Notes under the pieces: model-generated
The model's input: the letters and a program-made list of their open reading frames with translations, nothing else
Told to the model about the DNA's origin: nothing
Databases searched by the model: none
Part shown: one piece after another, positions 25,063 to 38,293 of the stretch
Layout of the letters: each line of letters starts with the position of its first letter
Position numbering within the stretch: position 1 is the first letter of the stretch
Translations under genes and position numbers: made by a program
Assembly: GCA_017562135.1 (NCBI GenBank)
Contig: QEYB01000895.1
Location: 558,001 to 622,000, forward strand
Source of the DNA: Dipylidium caninum
Lineage: Eukaryota > Platyhelminthes > Cestoda > Cyclophyllidea > Dipylidiidae
DNA: 64,000 nt
Direction: 5' to 3'

Positions 25063-27469
25063 CGCTTCTACCGACGAACTCAGCCTATTAGGGTCATTGT
25101 GCGCACGTAGGCCATCAACACGTAATTTTTCAATCGTGCTACAATGTGATCGGCAATGTTGAAAAATCTCATAACACAAAATTGGATATTTTACTCAATT
25201 TATTCGCTCTTTCTTACAATACAATTAATTTTGTTAGGCTTTGTTACACAATATCAGCTTTACTTAATGATTTTACATGTTCTTGGGCAAGAAGTTAACC
25301 CTCAATATGCAAGGAAGACAGTAATCAGCTATTTTGCAGTGCACAGACGACTACCAATCCCATAGTTTTCGAATGTCAAAAGGTATAGTATCCTAAACAG
25401 ACAACTGTAACAATCATGCACCGCATATCACTATACCAATGGTTTTTAATCTATGCAGCCCAATCTAGATACATTAGTCCTGTAGCGTTGCAGTGGCCAT
25501 TTATTCTCTGCTGTTATCGGCTTTTATACACATTCTTTTCTTTACTCACTATTGTTATAGAGGCTACGTTACTCTTTTGCCGATAAAAGTTAAATCACAC
25601 CGCTTCACGTAAGAATAACTTTAATTAACCAATGCGTATTGTGCGTGACTTTCGTCCGACCCGAATGATGGACGTGAATGACATATTCTTCACCATTAAT
25701 GTTAGCCTACTCATCTGACTGTCACTTAGGAGATGGAGCGATTTAAAATTGGTTACTAAATTATTGGGAGCCTTATAAGTCTCATTTAATGGAGGCAGTA
25801 GTTAAACTTCCAATATCTTTTGCAAATATCATATAATAACAATTGTCTTCGGGCCATGTACTGGACACCTCGTGTGGTGTAGAGTAAAATGAGCATACAT
25901 TTTATGCATACTGAGCCTTAAATCACCTTAGGGTATCTCATACCGCTGCACGACAATGGCTATTGCTCCGAACTCTGCCAAATTTTGGAAATCCCCTGAC
26001 TAGATCTACTGCTTTTTCGAGGCAACAATGACTGCCACCACTCTAACTCCATAAGCTCATAAAGTGAGGTCGGATTTTGTCACTCAACCAGTACATTCTG
26101 TTCGAACTCAAGTAACATTCACGTCATTGCATTGGCAACTTGGCGCAAAAAATAGCGTTGAAAGGCCAGATAATGCCTACAGGTCAAACCCCGAACAGAG
26201 CGCAGAACAGGAGCGAACCCCGAGGTCTACAGTTAATTGAAACAGACAAGAAAATCTTGCGCTGAATTAGTGCATGACTCGAATGTTATCCAAGTATCAT
26301 GAATTCACATAGATTTTGAATGGTATCATCACCTCGAATTCCTCTACTATTCGCCGGGGCTTGGGCGAAATGTTCTAAATAGTCGAAGGCAAATAAAATC
26401 TCTCAAGTTCTTCTACGTAGAGATGGAATATGGCAAGTTCAGCAAAGGTTTCTGCTATTATTCAAGTTCTTAGGGCATATCGTACCACTAACAATGCACT
26501 ATCCTGAAACGTGATTTTCGTTCGTAAAAACCCCATTAAAAGTATATGCAAGTACACGTCTAAAAATTTATTATCCTGAGTTTATGATACATCTCCCACA
26601 TCGGCGCGACCCGACACCAAAGCTCTGCTTACTTACCGATGGTTTCATACCGCATGACACCTACTGCTTGGCCTCTACGCCCTGTACGCAGCCTACCCCC
26701 CCCCTTCCCGTGCACCACCACGGCTTCGATGGGATCGAGAGAGTACGATGCAAGCGCGTACCTCCGCCCTCACATCTCATTTCACGCCACACAAGTGGCA
26801 CCCGCCTCACGAAAAAGACTCTCCACGGTTAGGTGGTCGTTAAAGCACCCTAGAGCATTCATCATTGGTTGAATAGTATGAATTCCCCCCGGTGCCATCA
26901 CTTACTCCCCTACAAGAAGCAACTATCAACTCATACGTCCACAAATTCGTCGTTATAGCATTAACTGTCCACTCTTCGCTGGCACACCCAACACAAGGGA
27001 AGACTCAGCAGTCGCTCAGAAAATTGTCAACCACTCGGATGGGAGACCAACCGCCAAATCACTTTACGCCTTCCACCGACTTCATGGAAATGCAACGTAC
27101 ACCGACCAACCAGTTGGCAATCCAAAGTGAACAAAGTACATACCACGCGCTTACCGAAAAGGTATTAAGTACAACCATGCCTGTAAAATCGTTGGCATTC
27201 TTTACCCTTTGGCTTCTCATCATTCCAAAGGGGCAAATGAAGCAAATCTGTAACGCTTACTATACCCTAAATCCACAGCCATGGCATTCAGTAGTATCAT
27301 TAGCAGGTGCAACCGACAATAACGTTTATGATGTAATATGTCGAAGAGGGTACTGTAGTACCACCAAAAACCATGGCCTGAGGTTGAGATATAAGAAAAG
27401 GAAAAAGGGATGGGAAGGGGGAGAAAAAAACTATACAAATAATGCCAAATGGGCGACAAGCGACTTGTG
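25063..27469. other. Interval between NAA20 start and phosphotransferase end
   Basis: Mostly AT-rich without coding pattern. At 26892-27500 a plus-strand open frame of 202 codons (MPSLTPLQEATINSYVHKF onward) is unusually long for this DNA, but it overlaps the 3' end of the minus-strand phosphotransferase, contains no motif I know and sits in a stop-poor C/A-rich stretch. I do not call it a gene. Confidence 0.35.
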
Positions 27470-30400
27470 CTACTGCGGCCCCCACTTCGAACGTTGGTGA
27501 TGATGGGACCGCGTATGAAGGGAGGTAGGTATCGAGGGAGTAACACCCTTGCCACCAGTCGGCTCTTGCATCTGTGGTTGTCGTCGAGTTATGGGCGGTT
27601 GCGGCGGCGGCTTGTCCACCCGAAATATGTAAATATTAAGAAAATCCGCTATTTGTATGCACACATTCGATGAGTAGAGCATCACGTCAGAAACAGCGAG
27701 AACCTTATTGAAGAAAGCATGAAATGACCAAGAGCCGAGAGTGGTCATCTCCAAATACTGGGCATAAAGGCATTCTTTTTTTTATTCTGTTATGTACAAA
27801 ACTAGTTCTATCAATTGTATTCATTCAGCGAATCTAGCAGTCATTTCGCAATAATAGGAGAGACGAACAATTATGGTGCTCTGAGGGTTACCATATAATG
27901 TAAGAGGTAAGAAAATGTCAGCTTTAATAGTGAATAATAAAAAAAACATAGGAAGTGCATAAGCATTGCGCCAGAACTACCCAATGATAGACTGTGATTA
28001 AGAGCAAATAAATATTCGCAAAGCGATTGAGCAAATCAAGAAACCGTACACAACAGCACCAGAGAACAAAGGACTCTGGAATAGGGCAGTTGAAATACTG
28101 GTTGAAGAAGAGTGCGAATGGACCGACCAGGACTGAGTCTACTAAGGTCATTTCACTCTTGGACATGTGATCAACCTGGATTCAAAAAAACATAAAGGAT
28201 TATGCTGTGAGGGGTTCAATGACAAAGCACATTACTTCATCATTAATTGATGCAAAAAGTGCCAAAATTAAAATAGCTATCAGAAAAGCTGCTGAAACTC
28301 ACACTTGAGAAAGAACTGGTTCAAAATATGAAATGCGTTTGAAGTATATACTTAACCAAATATTACGAATCAGTTTTATGGAAATAACAGACCATTTAAG
28401 GCATCGAAACCTCTCCGTATTTTTTTCCGGAAAATTTCGCGATGTGGACATAGTTAATTACACACAATATTACACTCCCGAAACTTAAGGAATGTTTGTT
28501 TAAGGTATCAGCAATAAATCAAGTCGCTACTTTTTGCATGCTTCTTGGCAAAATGCAGGGGGTGGGATATAGTCAACGGACTTGAAATAAACGGGTAGAG
28601 AGATTAAAAACCCAGAAACAATTTAACAACTGACATCAAGACACTCTTAAACCATCAGCATGAAGGAATAAAAATGTCTTGACAAATCAGCAATGGTGGA
28701 GTGCGACTGATTTTAGACACTATTGAAAAGGTTGAGCAAAATTGTTATTTGCAACGGGGAATCCACTTAATTTTTACCAAAAAGAGTAGACAATCGTAAA
28801 GCGAAAAATTTTACAATTTGAGGCTTAGTACACACCCGCAGAGGCTAAGTAAAGACATCCACCAAATTTCAATGGATACTTAGGTGCCAATGAAGATTTT
28901 GTATCACGAAAGGTGACAACTGATCACAGTCCAGAAATATATGTTACCAACTCTAGCCATCCTGTGAACTTATAACGATGTACATGCCGCCGGATGACGA
29001 GTACCATCTGAGTTAATTTTCTAACGGCAGACAATTAGGTTGACTTATTAAGTTCATAGTGTAAAACATTTCTGAGACATTCACTCCTCTCCAGGAAATA
29101 CGAGCAGAGGGGAACTCACAGAGTAATTAGGCAGAGATTATAGGCGAGCAATGAAACAATATACCAGAGCAAACCAAAATCAAGAAAAAGAATGAGATTG
29201 AACGTACAATGAGCTTTAGTATTACTTTGACGGCGACGAACCCAAAGGTGATGAGAAACAGAACAAGGTGACTGGTGTAGAGGTGCAACGGAGAGCGGAC
29301 CGCAACCATTGTCGCCAAAAACATAACCAAACCAAAGGGGAATGCCGGAAAGAGAACACTAGTATTCTGTAAGAAATAAGACCACTGAAAAAATAGATGG
29401 AAGAGAATCAGTTAATAAAAAGGGCGGGGTTCAGTAGTAAGTGCTTCACTCCGATGCCAGGTTTCAAAGGAGAAAGTGATGCACACAATCTTTTAAGCAT
29501 GAATCATGTAATGAGAGAAGCTATAAAAATGCAATAAGGATTGGAAAAGGGGACAATATACACAAAAAGCCATGTCTGAGGCAAAATAAGGTCTAGAAGG
29601 TACTTTCAAGAGGAGAAATGACTACATTGATTTGTATCGACTTCAAAACTTTTAAAAAACGAGGTAACAAATCAAGTGAACCGGTATTCGAGAACTCGGG
29701 TTGTTTTCAGTACGCCAACGTACGGAATGTATTCGCAGAAAGAAGCATTTATTTCCATCCACAAATGCTCTGAAATAATGGCATCCTAATAGGTCTTACA
29801 AGTCACAAGTCTATTCTTTCTTGCGGATAATGGAATTAAGAACTTGCTAACGTCAACCATAAGTGCACCATATTTGTGTAAAATTGTCAGCCATTTTGAT
29901 GGAAGTAGCGATGAAACCTAGTTAAATCAAGGTGTTCCTAAATGCTGCCCGTGATAGGAGGGAAGCTAAACTAGGCTGATGATCACCAAGCAACGGTAAC
30001 AAAAAACAGCTAAGTGATACAAAGCCAACAGAATCTCTCTTTCAGAAATCTGAAAAAAGATGGGAAAATATGAGATAGTTTGTGAGCCCGACAATGGCAT
30101 TTCTGGGGCGAAATCTCACACATGCAGCAGTTGATCGGGTGAGGGAAGACAGAAGCGACAGAAATGACGGAAAACGGTCTTGAAATTGCAGAAATTTGAA
30201 GCATTTTTTGGTATGAGACTCGACACTGGATGAGGTCAGTCAGCCTGAGACATAGTGATTGTTCGTGAGACCGACAATGGCACTTCTTAGGCGAAATCTT
30301 TTTAATCTGAGTTTCCCACAATTTGATAAACTAATTTTACATTACTCTTCGTAACTCATAGCACATTACGATAAAATGATATTTATTTGACTAATATAAA

Positions 30401-31507
30401 ATAGCGCCTTCATTACTATTAATGAACGTAGTGAAGTTCAACTTACAAAGTAAATATTGCGTAATTCAATCGGAACAATCCGCAGCAAATATTACAAAAT
30501 ATTAAAATTTACACAAAAATGATATTCAAGAAAACAAAATGCATTATGACAAACAAATTAATGTTTTTATTGCAAACTTACAGCAACAGTCGTGCCCGCT
30601 TTACCAGCTCCTCCTTGTGATATTATTGAGAAGAAGTGTGCAATTTTGATGATTGCGGCTACCGAAATTACCAAAAAGGGGAGATATTTCAAAGGCATCC
30701 CAATAACTGGAAGCTACAAGTAAAATATATTTTTCCCGTTACGCGCAGACCAAAAGTAAGCAACAAACTAAGAGGTGAAAGGCTTACACGATTAGCCCAA
30801 AACTCCACCCCAAATATAGACGTCCATATTAGAGCTAACATAATAGCAACTTGACCCTCAGTTACGTCAAGCCTACGAATGAACATGCATAAGATATAAA
30901 GTACCTTCCAAATTCCAAGTATCCGGTTATGTAACATTGCCAGTGAGCCATATAAAATAATGAGATGAATGTGAAAAATTGAATAAAAACTACAACGGGA
31001 TGGGTTCCGATGCCCACAGTGACACACAAACATAGAGGAACAAACACTAAAAAAGGTCAGTAAGATAAATCCTATAGATACTTGAAGCAACGGCATCACA
31101 GCCATGGTCAAACAACTCGCAAAGAGGAGAAACTGTGTTTGTTTGGCGGGCATGCTTACCGTCCAACGCATCTAGAGTTTGATAGAGGAAAACACACAAT
31201 GCTGCCAAAACAAGCGACCATGATGGCACCTAAATTGCAGTAAGAGACTCAAGAATTTACTTTTGGGACTTAAGGTCTGGACTATGATAAAGCAATACAA
31301 TGACACCGAATGAATTCAACACCAATCCTACTAGGTTTAAAGTATTGGGGGCCACGCGCTTTGGAATATATGGAACAAGACTTTGCACAAAAAGACCTGA
31401 AAATAACTTTCAAGATTAGAAGACCCTCGCGAAGCATATTGGTGTTCTTTAAGCGTTTGTAGTTGCTCTAGACGAAGAGGCTCATTTCCACGCCCTTTGG
31501 GCATCAT
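27470..31507 (-). CDS. CEPT1: Choline/ethanolamine phosphotransferase (CDP-alcohol family)
   Basis: Minus-strand exons: 31425-31507, 31261-31380 (or to 31396), 31082-31229, 30905-31046, 30788-30872, 30582-30713, 29208-29366, 28050-28175, 27470-27703. The enzyme makes phosphatidylcholine or phosphatidylethanolamine from CDP-alcohol and diacylglycerol in ER or Golgi membranes. Homologous blocks in order: LRLEQLQTLKEHQYAS, VAPNTLNLVGLVLN, LYQTLDALDGKHAR with LFDHGCD, YMAHWQCYITGYLEFG, LDVTEGQVAIM, GGAGKAGTTVA, LITFGFVAVKVI, HMSKSEMTLVDSVLVGP and VCIQIADFLNIYIFRV. Many hydrophobic segments fit a multi-pass membrane protein. The CDP-alcohol motif DGxxARx8GxxxDxxxD reads Cys in place of Gly. Exon 2 to exon 3 is out of phase by one base (an AAAA run before the donor may lack an A). 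CHPT1 is the alternative assignment. Confidence 0.92.
30078..30299. repeat. Imperfect direct repeat in phosphotransferase intron
   Basis: Two copies of a unit of about 40 bases (30078-30117 and 30257-30299) share the cores GACAATGGCA and GGCGAAATCT, about 180 bases apart. Origin unknown: either the remnant of a local duplication or a short dispersed element. Confidence 0.55.
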
Positions 31508-34500
31508 AAGTGGGACCGGGCAGCCCGCGTCTGCTACCAGGCTAACGTAATAATTATTTGTATAAGTAAAAATTATTGTGATTTCCTTATAGTTAAACAA
31601 AATAAAAGTAGTAAAATTATAATAGCATGCTTCTAAGTTTATATACCGCAACCGTCAACAGCTGAACCTTGCCATAATTGGAATACATATATATGCGAAT
31701 TATTGTATGTTTCAACTAACATAACAGTATTTTTTTAGTTAAAAACCGATTTTCCATAATTACACCAATTAGCGGACGCGCTAAAAACGAGCTCACCAAA
31801 GTCTAACAACTTTGCATTTTTCATCTCCTTAATATGACTTGATACTGGCGCAACCAAAGTCCTCCTTACTAAAAAATCCGCGGATAGCCTTACTTTGCTT
31901 CTTTCCCGTTGTCGCATCCTTCAATTAAAAAGTTGCGCGGGGAGGGGGAGTTCTCGGACGACGTCCCCTTTTTTCTGATGCCGGATCAATTAGAAAAAAC
32001 GTTCAGGATTTCATTACATCTTTGTACAAATTATACTTCGAACCAATTATAAATATAACAATAGAAAATGTCCGAACGCATTTTCCAAAATGAACTCACG
32101 TATGCCCGTCTCAAAGCTGACGAATTATGCTAGGGATTGATAAGACTTATTACCGGCACTTCAGATGGACGCGAGCGGCCCAACGATGGGGTGCCATGTA
32201 GCTCAAATAGCAAACTGTTAAAAATACGCTTCCGCGTGCTCTCAGAACAAGTTAGAAGACACGACTGGAGCTAGGTATTGGTTTTTTTCGTTGCTGTGTA
32301 ATCGGTGAGGTCGAAAAGAACGGTATATAATAGGGTTAGTCGCACGATTTATTTTGAACGGACGATGACATGTGTTCTAACTACTCGGCTGTGCTCGTTT
32401 AGATGACATCGTGCGTCTTACTTATTTACTGAGAGTACAATCGTAGGCGTTGATTTTGTTTCAACGCAGAGTAATTCCCCAATTTTTTCGTTCAGTCTCT
32501 AAGACATACATTGTTGCCTAGTCAACCGGGGTGGAGTGACCGCACCGCTGCATATATTCTTTTTTATTTCACACTTGCTAACCTTTTTGGCCTTTACCTT
32601 TGCGATGTTTGCTTTATCTTATTGATATTGATGTTTCTACATCTATAAGGGTCATTTTGTTTAATCGCATGCTGGACACTCCCTCCCTTTTAGTTTACGG
32701 TGGCTGAGAATTATAATGGCACATGCTATCTTTCACGCTCGTTGCGCCCAACGCTCAAAATTCATATTGAACCGGTTTTCGTTTGCCACTCCTTGTGACT
32801 ATTTGTTCAAACCTCGAATACGTCATCTGACCGGTCAAACTCTCTTATTGCATTTTCATTTGCGACCACTTCCACCTCAATTCTTTGCTGGCCTTTTGTT
32901 CCTCGAAAGAGATCGCAGATTATACACGAACACCACTCGCCGATGATATTGTCGACGCTAATGCCTCGTGAACCAACTTTTGCTTCCCTAGGGCTTAATA
33001 GCTACTGGCCGTCTGGATGGTACTCAAAGCACTTCTAAGAATTTCTTTCACGTAAATCTGGACTTCCGTGGTGGCCTGCTATGCAACATTGTATTCCCAC
33101 TTTGCTCCTACATAATGTTAGAAGTTTAAGGTTTCTGTCAGTTCATTTCATTCACTTTGGGTTTCACCATGTTCCTTTCCTTTGTCTACCCTTTCTAATT
33201 GCATATGTAATATCATTTTTAGCACTGTTTTATTCGAAGCTTGTCTACTTCCGCTTATGATTGATCAGGCCGAAAGTGGCACTTACACAAATGTTATAAC
33301 ACGCGACTTACGTCCTTAAAAATCGCTGAACAAAAGCTCGCATAACTTAAAATTATGTGGAAAGTAAGTCTAATTCTTAAATTAAAGTGATATTTAGTTT
33401 GTATTTTTTGGTTGCTACCTCTGTTTTTTCTCCTATGATTCATATTTCACAACAAAATGCAAGACTTGATGAAAAACAATGATAACGATCCTCTAAACAG
33501 CATGCGTCTTATAACTCGCGGAATCCAGGTAGTAGACTTTATGCCAAATCATTATTTAACAACATTAACCATCCCGCTTCCAATTATTTCAGAATCCAAT
33601 CTTCATCTCTGTTTTCGTCCGGTCTGAGGATGGGCCTCAGTTTGCCAGTGAAAAGCCTATGCGGACGGGTGGTCTTTCCTGGTTTACTGATTTTGACTGT
33701 CTGCGATCCTTTCTACATTCTCCCACTTTACAGCATGTCTTCTATTTTCTTAATGTTTGAGGTTGGTTTAAATCTGTGTCCTTGAGTGTGAAAACCATTG
33801 CTTCAATTCGCCGGCTACTGCATTAATTGACTTTTCTCATAACACGTCTTTTTAATCATAGTAGACAAAAAGCGTTTCATCTTGGCATGCATACTTTCAT
33901 ATTTCTCCGCAATAGTCGCATATCCCGAGGCCAAAAGCAAAATTCTTCTTATCTTAGATTAAAGCAATGTTATAAAAAACAAATCTTGCATTACAGTTTG
34001 GAGCCGATGTTTCTTCACGAGAATCAGCACCTGGTATTCGTCTGCAATGCGCATCTTCGCGGTCGGTTTTCTTCATGGATAAGATATGCCGCTCGGTTGA
34101 GCCGCATCGATCTTGTCGAAGTTTGCTCGTACATCGTTCAATTCTCATCGAGGTGTTCCTTTCCAGGCACTCCTTTTCGGTATGTCAATCAACACGACAA
34201 TATAAGTTGTACAGGCTCTCATAATTTGCGGACCAAACCAGTGAGCGACATACTTAAAGGTCCCAGCGAAAAGTGATCGCCGCCGCCACAAGTGGAAAAG
34301 GAAAGGTTTTGTTGAAGGATTCAAAGGAATGTAAGTTCGACGCGCCTCAATAAAATGAGCCTTTATTCCGTTCAGTGCGGTACTAGAATAAACACCGTCG
34401 TTTGCGATACTTTAAATAACGTCGATTTTTCAGACTATAAATCCTAATTAACGAAGTGACGTGTTTTTCGACGCGGTCCGGTACCTTTTGCAGCGATGAA

Positions 34501-35022
34501 AAACTCAAGAATACTTGCGGAGCTAGAGGCTCGGGAGCGGACAGATGCTGAACGGTGGCAAAAAGGCAGGGATGGGTTCGCATTCCGAAAAACTTTTGCC
34601 TACGACATCACAAAGCGAACCACGATTACCTATAGACGTCAAAGGCACTATCGTGTTAAAAAGATAAACTCCTAGCTCGCCGAGAGACTATATTCTGAAA
34701 GTGTAACAGTAAATTTGCGTAGATATATTTCATAACGATGCAACTTTTACCTCTGTATCGAGCAACACTGTCATAATTCAACACGGTCATCTATTTCATC
34801 AATAAAAGGGTGGGTAAGTAAAGCAATAATAACATACAGTGCAGCTCAAATTTTACCCAAAAAACGTCGAAGCTGAAACGTTCCGGTAGCGTTTTAATAT
34901 ATCTTCTAACGATAAGGGATATGCACGAGTTTCACCAAACGAAATTCGAGGCAAATTGTGGACAAAAGGATGTGGAGTCGGGTCAGCTTTGATTTACGGG
35001 GGATTGGGGGCGCATTTACAGA
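31508..35022. other. Interval between phosphotransferase start and unidentified 35-kb gene
   Basis: No gene that I can name. Weak candidates: minus-strand frame 31735-31917 (MRQRERSKVRLSADFLVRR, with a GTGAG donor after LLDFG); plus-strand 34494-34673, where an acceptor CCTTTTGCAG precedes MKNSRILAELEARERTDAER and a basic tail, 59 aa; plus-strand 33827-34276, probably chance. The rest is AT-rich without structure. Confidence 0.35.
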
Positions 35023-35778
35023 CTATTTGGCGGTTAGTTTACTGAGTTCTTCTTGCAGCGTTTGAATCTCCAAGTTGGCTACGTATCTCTCTTCTTCCAA
35101 TTGTGATTCGTACTAAAGCAATGTGAGGATGTTAGTAAACGATGAAGTAAATAAGTAATGTGTAGAGCAACAGTTTCGAGGTGTGTAATTTTGGGTGTGT
35201 GATTAGCTTTGGAATATCTTATACATAAATGTAAGAGGGTTTGCAGAAATAGAGATGTATCAGGATTAACGACGTACTTCCTTGACAGCAAGTTCAACTC
35301 CTTCAGGCAAGTTTTGTTGCACAAAATCAAAAATGATCGGGAGGTCGACGGTTTTGATGTTTCCTAGACGAATAACGCGACAGTATTTGTTTAAATCAAA
35401 CTCTGTCTTTATTTTATCCGAGTTGTGATGGAAGACCTTGTACAAAATTTTCTTAGGCGGCAGTGGGAAACTAAAATGAATGTTTGAGAACAAACCGAAC
35501 GCATTAAAAAGGATTGTGCAACGCCAAACTTACGAATCCACGGAGTCCGTCCATCGTTTCGAAAGTCTACTTACATACTTCTCAAAACTTTCCAGTGTGG
35601 GGAAGTCGTAACTTGTCAAGTAAAGTTGAAGCCTTGGATATGAGGGAATTGAGGGTTTACGGCTCTAGTGTATCGGTTACCAAGAAAAGCATGACGTACA
35701 ATATAAAAGGGATCATACGAGTAGGTTTTGAGACGTAAATTTGAGTGCTTTTGGGGGAAGCGGAGTCGGTTGAAACTT
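35023..35778 (-). CDS. Unidentified multi-exon protein, C-terminal part
   Basis: Four minus-strand exons, 35661-35778, 35534-35632, 35278-35470 and 35023-35112, join with matching phases through introns of 28, 63 and 165 nt. The last exon ends in a stop. Segments in order: STQIYVSKPTRMIPFILYV, FLVTDTLEP-LQLYLTSYDF, SFEKYVSRLSKRWTDSVDS, FPLPPKKILYKVFHHNSDK, CRVIRLGNIKTVDLPIIF, QQNLPEGVELAVKE and a final coil (YESQLEEERYVANLEIQTL). The upstream end is not found; an acceptor TATTCAG precedes 35778. I do not recognise the family. The consistent phases, small introns of the local type and amphipathic C-terminal coil argue that it is a real gene and not chance frames. Confidence 0.65.
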
Positions 35779-38219
35779 CTGAATATTTGCATTACGGTTC
35801 ATAAAGTGGACCAAGCTGTAAATGTTAAAGTCGAAAGTAAAGGCACGAGAGCACGATTGTAAAAATAAAAAGACCATATCAAATCGGTAAGGTATTTGGT
35901 AGAAGCTGTGATTCTTACGTAGATAAGCATGCAAAATTGACAAGCCGTTACTTTAGGAACCGAGTGAGAAAACAAAAGGCTAATAATTGGCGCCCATCGA
36001 ATACGGAAGCAGAGTCAAAGCAGACAACATCATACCGAAGAGATGCCAATCGGCTAACTATAACCGCACGCTCAACTCTGATTCTGCGGCTTCAAGGACA
36101 TCGAGTGACAACCTTTATTACTAAATGCATCTTCCGTCGGCAAATATGACCCATGTCCCCCTTATATTGATTTTAGAGATTATTAATTCAGCTATAAGTT
36201 TTAGGAACTGGCCGTGTGTTTCGAGACAAAATTATATGTTGTTTGATATTTTGAAAAGAGGTTATTGAGGCGTAGCAAAAGGTGAATTTCCACCAATAAT
36301 ACATTGTCGTGACTTAAGTTACGCCATAGCCGATGTAGACGGTTTTGGTAAAACGATGCTGCCATGCCAAGACGCCTTCTTTTGCATTCAAAGGAAAGTG
36401 ATGTACAGTTATCGGATCTACTAATTACAAATTAATATCACGCACTGAAGTCTGGTGAGTTTTTTGAGAACACACGCGTAGAATTTGCAAAGCTATGGCA
36501 TCCATAGAACTTTCTTATCCACCCTCGTACTCGTAATGCGATAAGAAATTGCGAGGATTCAGGTTACGTACACAAATCTGCTATCAAATACTAATCAGGT
36601 GATTTGTTGCGCACGGATCACACTTGAACTCCAAAGTGATTTTTTTACTGTCTAGCGGATTTTTAAAGCATTGATATTAGCTCAAATTCTTTTCGACGGA
36701 CCTAGGTCGTTTATAATCTAACATTATTGTGTGGGTTTGTGTATTTCTAAAAGTAAAGAAATCTTTGTTCATCATCAAGTACAAGTAGTTTGAACGCTCT
36801 CATTCGTTATAAAGCCCACACAATGGTAAAACGTTATCCTAGTGCATTATAACGAACCTTTATTGTTTAGTATTGGCTTACAATAATTTTACTCTGATTT
36901 GGAGACAGACCAGAAGGTTGCGATATATTTTAGTACAAAAACTTAATAGTTTGCTGTCCAGGAGGATGCAGTGTATCGTTTGGCACACAGTCCAGGAATT
37001 GGTATCGAACTCCATGTTATTCTCTGGCAAAGTCTAGTTATTTTTTTCCTAAATAGCCGTTAAAATTTGTAATTTTCAATGAAAGTACATGGTTTATTCT
37101 CTCTCTTTAGAAGGTGCATAGTTTGTATCCTTGAGTTGGATGACCCAAAACACACACACTAAGGCCCCTGAATCGCTCGTTTGTTACGGATCATAATGAA
37201 TATTCAACAGGATCATGTTTCTTTGACTAGCATTTTGAATCCCGTAAATTTATTTGCCTATCAGACTGGAGATTCATCGAATGACTGTGGCGGTAGTCAT
37301 TGTTTCGCGGATGCCATTGCGGGCTTTAATAGCTAAGAACGCGTCGACTTTGGGCTGAACCAATATCGATTGTTACTTCCGCTAAAATTGACTGGAAAAT
37401 GATGGAATGTTTGTGTTGGATGTAGCCTTAAATGAAAAATGAATGTAACCACTTAAAAATCAACAGTCTTTTACCGTCCACTCAATAGTCTCTGGACTGT
37501 CTTTAAAGTGGACATTTTGCTAATAAAGAAGTCCGAGTCCATTGGCGAATTTTCCTAATTAGAGTCTGAATTTCCACATTCCCAATCGAAGGGTGGCCAC
37601 ATAAGGAGAAGTTTAATTTATGAGTGACATTTTATTTATGTCCTCAGCCACAACCCCTAATTGCCAGCTGTAACACTAATCTTTGACTTGCTAAAATAAA
37701 TGAAGTTAGACATAGAGTCTGCCCAATAAGGAATGAGTTCTCAAGTAGATGCACCCATGCCTGAGTAAAACATGCTTTGAACTGTTTCGGAAGCAAATTT
37801 GAAGCCATCAAGATACATGCGAGAAATTTAGATGATGCACCGATAATGTGGGGTCACCAGCTTGAAATCATCTTTGCCAGTAGAGAACTCGGGAAGCCAC
37901 CTCAGAATATGGCGTTTGCGTTACATTTGAGATTTTTCTGGAAAAATTTATCAATAATAGGAGCTATTATTGTAGGACACGTGGCCTATTCAGAAATGTC
38001 TTTTCTATCGAAATCTCGTTTTCCCTGCACACGACAAAACATCCGACTAAGGAAATGGGATTTTGATGGTTACGTAGGAAGAGCCAGTGTTCATAAACAA
38101 CTTTGTCTGGACTGAAATACATTCACAGTTTCCACAGAGGCGACAAAAACACAAACACCGATTATCCGCGGGAGGTTATTTCTTCGGTTGCGATTCAAAC
38201 CTTAGTACCTAATCAAGTC

Positions 38220-38293
38220 AGACGGAAGGACGGACGGACGGGCGGGCAGATGGATGGATGGATGGATAGGTGGGTGGGTGGGTGGGGAGGTGG
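38220..38293. repeat. Compound tetranucleotide microsatellite
   Basis: Runs of GGAC, then GGAT, then GGTG units follow one another on the plus strand, ending in a purine-rich GGGGAGG stretch. Confidence 0.85.

Noticed and set aside
27924..28049. Continuation of phosphotransferase exon 8 into RFLDLLNRFANIY
   Set aside because: It resembles the expected sequence, but splicing at the GTACGG donor after LWCCC to 27703 gives an ungapped match to the family, so the continuation is read as intron.
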